Below are positions 10,179-17,800 of a stretch of 64,000 nucleotides of DNA, in pieces; position 1 is the stretch's first letter; each line of letters opens with the position of its first letter. This stretch comes from Branchinecta lynchi (lineage: Eukaryota; Arthropoda; Branchiopoda; Anostraca; Branchinectidae), in contig JAKZAP010000016.1 of NCBI GenBank assembly GCA_023053575.1, forward strand, positions 22,090,030 through 22,154,029, written 5' to 3'. The translations under genes and the position numbers were made by a program. The notes under the pieces were generated by a model that was given only the letters and a program-made list of their open reading frames with translations, was not told the DNA's origin and made no database searches.

Positions 10179-11009
10179 TTAGAAATAATTTTTATATATT
10201 GAATTGTAATTTCTCTTCGTAAGAAATTTATTTCGCATTAACGAATCCAAAATATTAATAGCTTCATTTCTCACCTCATCAGATGTATTTCCGTTTACTC
10301 TGCTACCTATCAAAGTGTATAATTTTGAAATCATTTCATCACAATTCATAAATATTCCAGTTCCTTGTTGTCTGATAAAGGGTATACTAGATTGAATTTT
10401 TTTTAATCTATCCTTATAGTCTTGTATAAATAAAATAATTTGATCATACTTATTCGAACTATAACTTTTACTTTTCAGACCACCATAACTTTGACTTATA
10501 GATGTTAAATAATTCAGAGCCCCATCTATTTCGTTATGATGCTTAAGGTAATAATGAGGCATTTTAAAATAATTATCGGTACCATTCCAGTCATCTTTAT
10601 ATTTTAAATTAACTTGATTTAATAATTCCACATCAATATTTAAGTTTAGATTTACGTCATATGGTTGTTCTAGATTGGGTTCTATCGCATGAGTGGGAGC
10701 TCGACTCGATTCCTCTGAAGTAGTGGTCTGTAAAGCTGTTTTAAATGTATCACCTAATCTGATAAACCGTCTTCTTGAATTATTATCACCTTCAAGTAGT
10801 TTATTAATTATCGTTTCAGCGTTCTCTTGTAATTTTTTGATGGTGTCTTTAGTGTTTTCTTTTTGTGCTATAATAACTGGAGCGTTTAACTCTGAAGCAT
10901 ATTCCCGAAATCCTGCCTTCTCCATCTCATTTTGTTGAACCTTTCTTCTCTGAACTTCTCTGTTCTTCACTATATCCGATAACATATCACTCAAGCGTCT
11001 TGAATCCAT
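10179..11009 (-). CDS. coiled-coil structural protein of unknown function
   Basis: 276 residues. Roughly residues 1-95 are highly charged and helical (DIVKNREVQRRKVQQNEMEK), followed by a Ser/Thr linker (about 93-115) and a C-terminal helical domain with the RQQGTGIF motif near residue 216. A gene of this type commonly sits between integrase and penton in related elements, but I do not know a defined function. It may be a scaffold or vertex-associated protein. The ATG follows TGTATATAA. The stop lies 3 bp before the penton-like gene, so the two are probably expressed together. Confidence 0.5.
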   Translation of the reverse strand: MDSRRLSDMLSDIVKNREVQRRKVQQNEMEKAGFREYASELNAPVIIAQKENTKDTIKKLQENAETIINKLLEGDNNSRRRFIRLGDTFKTALQTTTSEESSRAPTHAIEPNLEQPYDVNLNLNIDVELLNQVNLKYKDDWNGTDNYFKMPHYYLKHHNEIDGALNYLTSISQSYGGLKSKSYSSNKYDQIILFIQDYKDRLKKIQSSIPFIRQQGTGIFMNCDEMISKLYTLIGSRVNGNTSDEVRNEAINILDSLMRNKFLTKRNYNSIYKNYF

Positions 11010-11025
11010 TTATATACAAGTAATT

Positions 11026-11997
11026 TTATTTCATAATAAATTTTGAAAGTTCTTTTTCATAAAACCCTCCTTGAATTAATTCCCCACTTTTGTCAGATAT
11101 TTCATAAGTAATGGGAATGGTAGGTCTGATGGTTGCTATCTGAAATACCTCATCCGTATAATTAGGTAAATATCCTTTATCGAAAATACTTTTTTCTTTT
11201 TTAATTCTGACTAAATCCCCTACTTTGACGTTTCCTGTGATTCTGTAGTCATCTACTGGAGGAAACAGAGCACTAAAAACCTTTTTCTGATTAACCTTTT
11301 TACTAGCATCAACTGGTTTCATTTGTATTGAACGGTGGTACGAGTTATTATAATTACTCACAAATAAAGGTAAAATATCAATCCAATTAGTAGTGCTATT
11401 GTGAGTGAAATATTTCCATAGCTTTTCTTTTAGCGTTCTATTGAACCGTTCAACGATTTGTGCTTTCAATTCGCTTTCAGATGCAAACCAGTGTATGCCG
11501 TTATTTTTCAAAAAAGTTTGAACATTTCTCATCACAAATTCTTTACCTTTATCAGTTTGTAGTTTCTTAGGAATTCTTTCTTTAAATATAACACTGAATG
11601 CTTTTATTATTTCAGCACCCGTTTTGTCTTTCAGAGGGATACACCAAGCATATTTACTAAAGCAATCAATAACAGTTAAAATGTAATTTGTTTTATTATT
11701 TTCTTTTTTATATTTCTGCATGTCAACTAAATCAGCTTGCCATTGCTCATCAACATAGTGAACATACACTCGCCTCCTTTCAAAGTTATGATAGGAAGGT
11801 TTGTGTAACGTATACACATTCTCATTTTGCAACACATTTTTTATTGTATCTTTAGACACGTTCACTCCATTTTCTTTTAATTTTCTGTGAATATCATCAA
11901 CACCTGAATAATTAGAATAATACGTCTTTAATATATCTTTTTCTGCGTCGAGGTTTTTTTTAAAAAGCGATTTTTCCTCGATCCGCAAATAACACAA
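11026..11997 (-). CDS. rve-family integrase (retroviral-type DDE), no AUG of its own
   Basis: Inserts the linear element into host DNA. Numbered from the TTG at 11997, the DDE triad is D89 (in WQADLVDM), D149 (in LQTDKGKEF) and E183 (in AQIVERFNRTLK). An HTH-like N-terminal region (about 17-60) precedes it, and a chromo/SH3-like C-terminus (about 245-320; FDKGYLPNYTDEVFQI) follows, as in other Polinton c-integrases. The frame is open back only to about 12017 and has no ATG before residue 93, which lies beyond the first catalytic Asp. It has no TAAATG start motif. It is in the -1 frame of the zinc-ribbon ORF (11928-12095), and the overlap carries T TTA AAA and A AAA AAA. Translation is therefore probably by -1 frameshifting as a zinc-ribbon-integrase fusion. 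Splicing, or a real indel in the A8 run, is the alternative. Confidence 0.9.
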   Translation of the reverse strand: MCYLRIEEKSLFKKNLDAEKDILKTYYSNYSGVDDIHRKLKENGVNVSKDTIKNVLQNENVYTLHKPSYHNFERRRVYVHYVDEQWQADLVDMQKYKKENNKTNYILTVIDCFSKYAWCIPLKDKTGAEIIKAFSVIFKERIPKKLQTDKGKEFVMRNVQTFLKNNGIHWFASESELKAQIVERFNRTLKEKLWKYFTHNSTTNWIDILPLFVSNYNNSYHRSIQMKPVDASKKVNQKKVFSALFPPVDDYRITGNVKVGDLVRIKKEKSIFDKGYLPNYTDEVFQIATIRPTIPITYEISDKSGELIQGGFYEKELSKFIMK

Positions 11998-12095
11998 TTC
12001 CCTTTCAGCATTGGAACATTATTTTTTTGTAACACTGCCTTAAACATTGATTCAGTGTCAGTGCTCTTTTTACATTTCATACAATAAATCTCCAT
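11928..12095 (-). CDS. CxxC zinc-ribbon protein (DUF5679-like), 55 aa
   Basis: Begins MEIYCMKCKK and has a second knuckle, NCVICGSRKNRF, at residues 33-44. Two CxxC pairs spaced about 28 residues apart match the small zinc-ribbon proteins often found in Polintons and related viruses (DUF5679-type). The ATG carries the start motif TTTCTAATAAATG. The ORF overlaps the integrase frame by about 70 nt and ends TAA at 11928. Its last codons before the overlap run over TTTTTAAAAAAAAC, giving two in-frame -1 slippery heptamers. It may be both a free small protein and the N-terminal zinc module of the integrase. Confidence 0.75.
   Translation of the reverse strand: MEIYCMKCKKSTDTESMFKAVLQKNNVPMLKGNCVICGSRKNRFLKKTSTQKKIY
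11955..11964 (-). promoter_or_regulatory. predicted -1 frameshift site, zinc ribbon to integrase
   Basis: In the zinc-ribbon frame the codons are TTT TTA AAA AAA ACC. Both T TTA AAA (11964-11958) and A AAA AAA (11961-11955) fit the X XXY YYZ rule, and a -1 slip enters the integrase frame exactly. I see no strong downstream stem by eye; the following ~60 nt are AU-rich. Confidence 0.55.
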
Positions 12096-12112
12096 TTATT
12101 AGAAAACAATTT

Positions 12113-12457
12113 TTATAAACGAAAAGCTACCAACTTCATTTTGCGCTTAATGTAGGAAATACAGTGAAGTCCACAGTTTAATTCATCTATATTTTGAACA
12201 GCAAGATTTTCATAAGCTATTTTTTTCTTTGAAGTTCTTAGATATTTAATTATTTCTTTTCCTGGGGGAATACCGAAAGAATCAAAAAATTCTACATGGG
12301 GGTATTCAGGTAGATTACAATAGGCAACCCAGTGAGTTCCAGGCATTCCGAGTTTATCATAGTTGATTACACCACATTCCGAATCGTTTATATGTTTGGG
12401 TAGCGTATCTAAAGAGAACACACCTCTAAACTGTGGTATATCCCCTAATGCATCCAT
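12113..12457 (-). CDS. adenain-type cysteine protease (maturation protease)
   Basis: Processes virion precursors. From the in-frame ATG at 12457 (114 aa) the catalytic residues are His42 (GTHWVAY), Asp59 (FFDSFG), oxyanion Gln88 and Cys95 (ELNCGLHC), in the adenovirus-protease order His-Asp/Glu-Gln-Cys. It is much shorter than adenoviral adenain (~200 aa), ending 19 residues after Cys95, as is common in Polintons. The frame stays open upstream of the ATG with family-like residues (GPLTNFDI), which suggests the true N-terminus is earlier. The ATG lacks the TAAATG motif. It lies in the -1 frame of the AT-hook protein, whose end carries A AAA AAC at 12514-12520. Likely made by -1 frameshifting; termination-reinitiation from the TAG 23 nt upstream is the alternative. 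Confidence 0.88.
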   Translation of the reverse strand: MDALGDIPQFRGVFSLDTLPKHINDSECGVINYDKLGMPGTHWVAYCNLPEYPHVEFFDSFGIPPGKEIIKYLRTSKKKIAYENLAVQNIDELNCGLHCISYIKRKMKLVAFRL

Positions 12458-12480
12458 AATATCAAAATTGGTTAGAGGTC

Positions 12481-13128
12481 CTACTTTACTTTTGCTTCTT
12501 TTTTGATGTCCCCGTTTTTTGACTTCCTAGGCCTTCCACGTACCCCATTACCCACAACTTTTTGTGTTCCTGGAAGTGTAAGCGCTCCACCGGTGTTAAC
12601 ATCATCGGTTTTCTTCTTAGGTCTACCACGTACACCATTACCGGTAACTTTTTGTGTTCCAGGAAGTTTAAGCGCTCCACCTGTGTTGACATCATCAGTT
12701 TCCTTCTCACGTACCCCATTACCCACAACTTTTTGTGTTCCAGGAAGTTTTAGCGCTCCACCTGTGTTGGTCATTTTATCCATAATTTTCTTACCAGCGA
12801 ATGTACCCAAAGCAGCAGCACCACTTGTTAAAGCTGCCTTACCAAGGGTAATTGCTAGCGGTATTAAAAATGGAAGTAATCCACCCTTTTGAATCGCTTC
12901 TTTCATCTGTTTGTATGATACATCAATATCACACCCCTTACTATTCATTTTATATGTTTCAATTTTATCAATTTGTCGTTTACTTAAAAGTAACTTAACT
13001 GGTTCTCGTTCATTTTGTCTACTATGACTAACACGTATCTGACATTTTTGTTTAGCATCAAAGCATTTCTTCAGCTTTCCTTTCTGAAGCTTTGACAAAT
13101 AAACTGCATACTCCATTGTTTCAACCAT
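12481..13128 (-). CDS. AT-hook virion core protein with hydrophobic segment and triple repeat
   Basis: 215 residues in three parts. Residues 1-80 are basic. Residues 83-112 form a Gly/Ala-rich hydrophobic segment (GGLLPFLIPLAITLGKAAL), as in adenovirus pX/pVI-like core peptides. Residues 121-205 hold three ~29-residue repeats (NTGGALKLPGTQKVVGNGVR), the second and third ending in AT-hook cores GRPKKK (168-173) and GRPRKSK (198-204). AT hooks bind the minor groove of AT-rich DNA, so genome condensation is the expected role. The first repeat has lost its hook. Start context is CCCTAATAAATG. The 3' end overlaps the protease frame at A AAA AAC, so it may also form the N-terminal part of a core-protease fusion. 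Confidence 0.75.
   Translation of the reverse strand: MVETMEYAVYLSKLQKGKLKKCFDAKQKCQIRVSHSRQNEREPVKLLLSKRQIDKIETYKMNSKGCDIDVSYKQMKEAIQKGGLLPFLIPLAITLGKAALTSGAAALGTFAGKKIMDKMTNTGGALKLPGTQKVVGNGVREKETDDVNTGGALKLPGTQKVTGNGVRGRPKKKTDDVNTGGALTLPGTQKVVGNGVRGRPRKSKNGDIKKEAKVK
12514..12520 (-). promoter_or_regulatory. predicted -1 frameshift site, core protein to protease
   Basis: The heptamer A AAA AAC, in register with the core-protein codons TCA AAA AAC GGG (Ser203-Lys204-Asn205). This is the same slippery sequence used at the MMTV gag-pro junction. The -1 frame is open from a TAG a few codons upstream of it through the whole protease. No strong downstream stem is obvious by eye. Confidence 0.6.
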
Positions 13129-13158
13129 TTATTAGGGAATTAATTTATCTTATAAAAT

Positions 13159-13773
13159 TTATTTACCAGCCAACATTTTTTCTATTCTGGTAACGAATGG
13201 TTTGTCAACAGGTTTTAGCTCTAGCTCTAGAAGCCTTTTTAAAATATTTACTACTGCTCTTTCAATATTATCGATACGAGTTTTTTGACCAGCAATCTTT
13301 CCTTCAATTATACCGTTATGGGTGTGTTGCCCCAGAAGCTTTTTGTCATAATCTAAAAGATTCATAGTTAACGTTGCTAAATTAACAGCATCATTTTTGT
13401 TTCTAGGGTTTTGAACATTTGTTATCAACTTGTTTTCAGCGTTAATCTCTTTATCATTAACTCGAACTATTTCTTTTACAAATAACCCTTTATCTTTGTT
13501 CCTTACCAACGAATTATCAGGAGAATCATCTATCGCAGTTAATCTGTTGATATCTTCGCTAAAGTATTGGTTGGCTTGCACTTGTCCTGCAGTCATTTGT
13601 TCTTTAAATTGATTCATAATCACAGTCATAGATCTTAAGCTAATAGCATCCTTGTCTGCCTTGGCATCACCTAAATTTATAATTCGTCTATCATGTAGGT
13701 TAATGTTACCATTTTCGTCAGTAACTTTCGATTCGTTACTAACCTTTTTTCCAACACTACCAAATTTATTCAT
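13159..13773 (-). CDS. fibre/spike-like virion protein (candidate)
   Basis: 204 residues. Two copies of a motif resembling the phage tail-fibre/collar element I-x-N-(L/V)-x-(D/N)-(A/P)-x(4-6)-DA: RIINLGDAKADKDAISLR (about 30-47) and LITNVQNPRNKNDAVNLATL (about 116-135). A C-terminal heptad-like helix follows (IDNIERAVVNILKRLLELEL, 167-186). This architecture is typical of trimeric fibres, so a vertex spike or attachment role is inferred. There is no signal peptide or membrane span. Start context is TTTCTATAATAAATG. It lies between the core protein (30 bp) and the ATPase (16 bp). Confidence 0.5.
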   Translation of the reverse strand: MNKFGSVGKKVSNESKVTDENGNINLHDRRIINLGDAKADKDAISLRSMTVIMNQFKEQMTAGQVQANQYFSEDINRLTAIDDSPDNSLVRNKDKGLFVKEIVRVNDKEINAENKLITNVQNPRNKNDAVNLATLTMNLLDYDKKLLGQHTHNGIIEGKIAGQKTRIDNIERAVVNILKRLLELELKPVDKPFVTRIEKMLAGK

Positions 13774-13789
13774 TTATTATAGAAATAAA

Positions 13790-14467
13790 TTATCCGGTAA
13801 ATTTTTCAAAGTTTTTCCTGTACTTAAGGGTTTTATCTTTTATTTTTAAATCTATGAAGAAAAAACCGTAGCCCTTGGTTGCAGTCTCGAATTGTTTGAG
13901 AAATTTTTCATTGTCTATACTGGATACATGGCTTTGTCTTATTAATTTTACTTCTTTTGGATTAGAACACTGAAAGAATGCAAAATAATTGCACTGGAGC
14001 CTTACCACCTTTGGCGTTTTATGATAGCTCTGTGATAAATAAACAATCGAGGCATTTTTCTTTCTTCCTCTTATGAATAAATCTTCTATTTTCTTCTGGT
14101 CTTTTTCAGTGACAAAATCGTCAAAGATAATCAAGTTTTGGTATTCAGGGTCTAAGTCGTCAACATCGACAATATCATCAAGATTGTTACTTACTGTTAA
14201 GACTTTCGATTTGCATTGTGACTCCAAAGTGGTTAAATTGGTTATAAGGTCTTGATATTTATCTTCTTCAAGATCTTTAGCATACAAGTATATTCGGTTG
14301 AAACAAAGATATTCATAAATTAAATTCAAAAGAAGGTTAGTTTTCCCTGTTCCAGAACTACCACAAATTAAGAGTCTAAATGGCCACTGAGGTGCAAGGT
14401 CGTGCTTATTCTGATAAGTGTTCTTTTCACTAAAGTCATAGACTTTGATTGGAGCCTTTTCATTCAT
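13790..14467 (-). CDS. FtsK/HerA-type genome packaging ATPase (A32-like)
   Basis: 225 residues. Walker A is GSSGTGKT at 36-43, Walker B is NLIIFDD at 111-117, and a sensor-like SQSYHKTPKVVR lies at 145-156. This is the compact packaging ATPase shared by Polintons, virophages and nucleocytoplasmic large DNA viruses (poxvirus A32 family), which pumps DNA into preformed capsids. Length is normal. Start context is CTAAATAAATG. It is the first gene of the leftward structural array; the tandem-repeat block 14505-14889 separates it from the polymerase, which suggests a promoter or control region there. Confidence 0.9.
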   Translation of the reverse strand: MNEKAPIKVYDFSEKNTYQNKHDLAPQWPFRLLICGSSGTGKTNLLLNLIYEYLCFNRIYLYAKDLEEDKYQDLITNLTTLESQCKSKVLTVSNNLDDIVDVDDLDPEYQNLIIFDDFVTEKDQKKIEDLFIRGRKKNASIVYLSQSYHKTPKVVRLQCNYFAFFQCSNPKEVKLIRQSHVSSIDNEKFLKQFETATKGYGFFFIDLKIKDKTLKYRKNFEKFTG

Positions 14468-14504
14468 TTATTTAGGAAGAATTTTTCATTATAAGATTTA
14501 TTTG

Positions 14505-14889
14505 AGTATTTTAAGCATATACTTGAATTTATTAAGTAGGTACTTGAAGTTTTTAAGTATATACTTGGATTCATTAAGTAGGTACTTGAAGTTTTTAAGT
14601 AGGTACTTGAAAGTTTTGAAGTAGGTACTTGAATTTTTTAAGTAGGTACTTGAATTTTTTAAGTAGGTACTTGAATTTTTTAAGTAGGTACTTGAAGTTT
14701 TTAAGTATATACTTGGATTCATTAAGTAGGTACTTGAAGTTTTTAAGTAGGTACTTGAAAGTTTTGAAGTAGGTACTTGTATTTTTTAAGTAGGTACTTG
14801 AATTTTTTAAGTAGGTACTTGAATTTTTGAAGTAGGTACTTGAATTTTTTAAGTAGGTACTTGAATTTATTAAGTAGGTACTTGAATTT
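14505..14889. repeat. 20-bp tandem repeat array between polymerase and ATPase
   Basis: About 18 copies of AAGTAGGTACTTGAATTTTT and variants, period 19-22 bp. AAGTA-GG-TACTT is itself an interrupted palindrome. A subset has AAGTATATACTTGG instead, and a ~148-bp block recurs (starts near 14554 and 14702), giving a higher-order repeat. It begins directly at the polymerase stop codon. The 74-aa frame crossing it is a product of the repeat. A replication, packaging or transcription-control role is possible. Confidence 0.9.
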
Positions 14890-17800
14890 AATGTTTATAA
14901 CCTAAAGGTAAAGTGTGTATTTTATCGCTTGTTACTATCCTTTTATCATCCTTAGGATCTAACGCTTTTTTATTCTGTTCTTCTAGAAACATATTGTGCT
15001 TGTATGGTCTTAAGTTATACTGGGTTATAGAAAGGTTTTCCGTTTTACCAAACAGTACATCCTTATAGTTTTGAATGGTAATTTTATCTTTAACGATATT
15101 GGTTTTAATTCCTTTCAGTTTTTTGCTAGCTTTTGAAGGGTCTTGGTTGTCCTTTAAATAAGCATATACTTTTGATCGTAATCCAACAAACTCTGTCATA
15201 ACCTGTCCACCTAATTCATCTTTCATCATTCCTATCACTTTCTTATTTACACTAGGAAATCCATATTGATTATCTTTCGCATAATCAGATGTATCGAACC
15301 TCTCATTCAAATCCTGTTTGATATCTTGATAAAAATCTTCAGTTCTAATATCATATATGAAAGAATCAGTGTCCATATAACACAAATCAATTTTATCTCC
15401 ATATTTAGGCTTCATATAATCATAATGGAATTCATACATCAATAACTTGGATAGTTCCAATACAGCAAAGCCGATATACATTGGTTTGTCTAATTTTATC
15501 TTTTCCTTTGACATTCTTGCTACTGAAAAGTTTTCACTAAAAATTATTTCAGATTTAAAGTTGGGTTTCTTTATTATTTTTTCTCTTGTTGCATCATCCG
15601 TTATTATTTCCATATCCGCTCGCTTCCTTATGTTTTCCATAGTTTTTCCAAAGCAAGCATTATTCATAAGCTTAAAGAAGTCCTTCTCAAAATCATTTGT
15701 ACCTTTAGTTCTAAGTGCTGTGTTGTGGTCTATATATCCTTTTAAGTGAGCACTTTCAGTGAATCCTAGTATTCTGTGTACTCTTTTTAATATCAAGCCT
15801 TTTTGTAAATAAAATTCTAGGTTCCTGTGGTGAACTACATAGTTGGTTTTATCTAATACTGTGGTACATAGCTTACCGTTAAAGTGTTCGGGTGCTAATG
15901 GTAAATCCTTGTGTAATTCGTGCATTTCTTTTGGATATTCTAAATCTACCTCATATATAGCACCTACATCTTGTCTCACCGACTTAATCGTAATCACCGA
16001 CTTGATATGAGTTTTTAGATGGTTGTAATACTCGATTGATTCGTATTCATTCCTTTCTTTCAAATCATCCGGTATGGAAATGAATTGGAAATCATTCGCT
16101 GGTAAATTCTGCGACATCGCCCACCCATATAAATTATTAGCGTCTAAATACATTAAATAATTAGATGGTTTATGCTTATTATAATCACTTGTATATTTAT
16201 TATTTGCTTTTGCGTATCTTTTTATACATTGTGATACACCACCTCTTATTCCTTTTTCTATAAAGGTATACATGTCTTCCTTTGAGAATAACGGCAAGTC
16301 TACTTTCGAATGCTTTAGGAAAGCATCCCATGTTAATCCTGGAGCTGAGAAGTAATGAAGTGGATCCAAATCATAATTCCGTATACAAACGTTCCTGAAA
16401 TTCTCCACAACGTCTGATAGAATTAACACATCACTTTTTAGGTACAACTTGGTATAATCAAGTAATGTTTCACAGTTAAATTGCTTCCATATAGATACCG
16501 CTCTTTTATAATCACTTTTGTCAATACCTTTCCCTGTCAACCTAGAATAAAAGCTTTCTATGGATGGTAAGTTTGTACAATTCATTTTATCGAAACTGTC
16601 TACGAATTCATACGGATATACCCCTTTTTTAATTATTTCTTTGAATTCTTCATCGTTATTGAAACTATTAGATGTGTACTTGAAATTCTCTCTTAGATGA
16701 TTACAGGGTACTTTGCAATCACATTTCGCTAAATTTGCTGATAGTTTGTCTAAAGATGAAGCCATAAATCTAATCGAATCTATAAACCGGATCTCATATT
16801 TTATTTCCGTATCCGTCTTTCTTATACTTATTGATTTCGAGAATGATATGAAACTTTCTGCACTTTCAAAAATTCCGTTATCAGGTATCAATTCTCTAAC
16901 AAACAGATGGGAATCATATTTAGATAAATTATGCATTACTACCGGGATATGCCTAGGAATCCTGTATTTCATATTACATTCAGCATGAGCAAATCCCCTA
17001 TCTTCTCCTGTCATGTGGTCGTGATCAAAGTGAGGATTTTCAGTAATTTCAGTTGTACAGATGTGACAAGTCTTATTCATTAGATTTTTCCATTTTTCGG
17101 TAATTTCTGCATTGGTATAAGTATGGTTTCTTTGTCTGCTTTCATATTTGTTTGCAATTTCTGTGGATACTTTTGTAACGGTTTTAACAAAATGTTCTGC
17201 AGCGTCTTCACCGAAATAGTCATAGTATTTGTTCTGGTTTGTATCAAAGGAACAGCATACCTGAAACCCGTAAGCAAATGGTTTCTGTTTGGCCACTTTT
17301 ATTGTTTTCTTCCCGTTTACCTGATTGTATTCTTCGTTATAAGACTCAAAGTCTGCTATTATGCAATAAGGTACTTTCATTTGTTTTGCAATATTTTTAT
17401 ATTGTATACTTGAACCTTCAGGAGGCATTATAATATCAGGATCTTCGCAATTATTCTTACTCTCATGTTTTTCATATTGTTCTTCTTTTGTAAAATGCCT
17501 TCCGCAAAAAGTGCAGAGGTATGTCTTTTTTTGTCTTGTAGATATCTGAGGACCAACTAATCTGCTCAGATCCTTTACCAGTACATAATGATTATCGAAA
17601 TATAATAAATTAATAACATGTTTAGCTGTTTTGCCATTGATTGTACTTTTTAGTATATGACTTCTGATAATTTTCTCTTTTTCAATTTGAAATAAACAAA
17701 TTTTAATGTTGTATCTATTTTCAAATTTGTGTATATCTTTAGTATCCATTGGGAAGTTGGTAACCCCTTCGAAATCAAATTCGTTCTCATATTGCTTATA

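Noticed and set aside
12486..12728. 80-aa alternative frame inside the AT-hook gene
   Set aside because: Shadow of the DNA repeats encoding the core protein; no start motif or conserved feature.
14498..14722. 74-aa open frame with YLKNSSTYLKN repeats
   Set aside because: It is a translation of the 20-bp tandem repeat; no start motif, and the repeat is explained as DNA.
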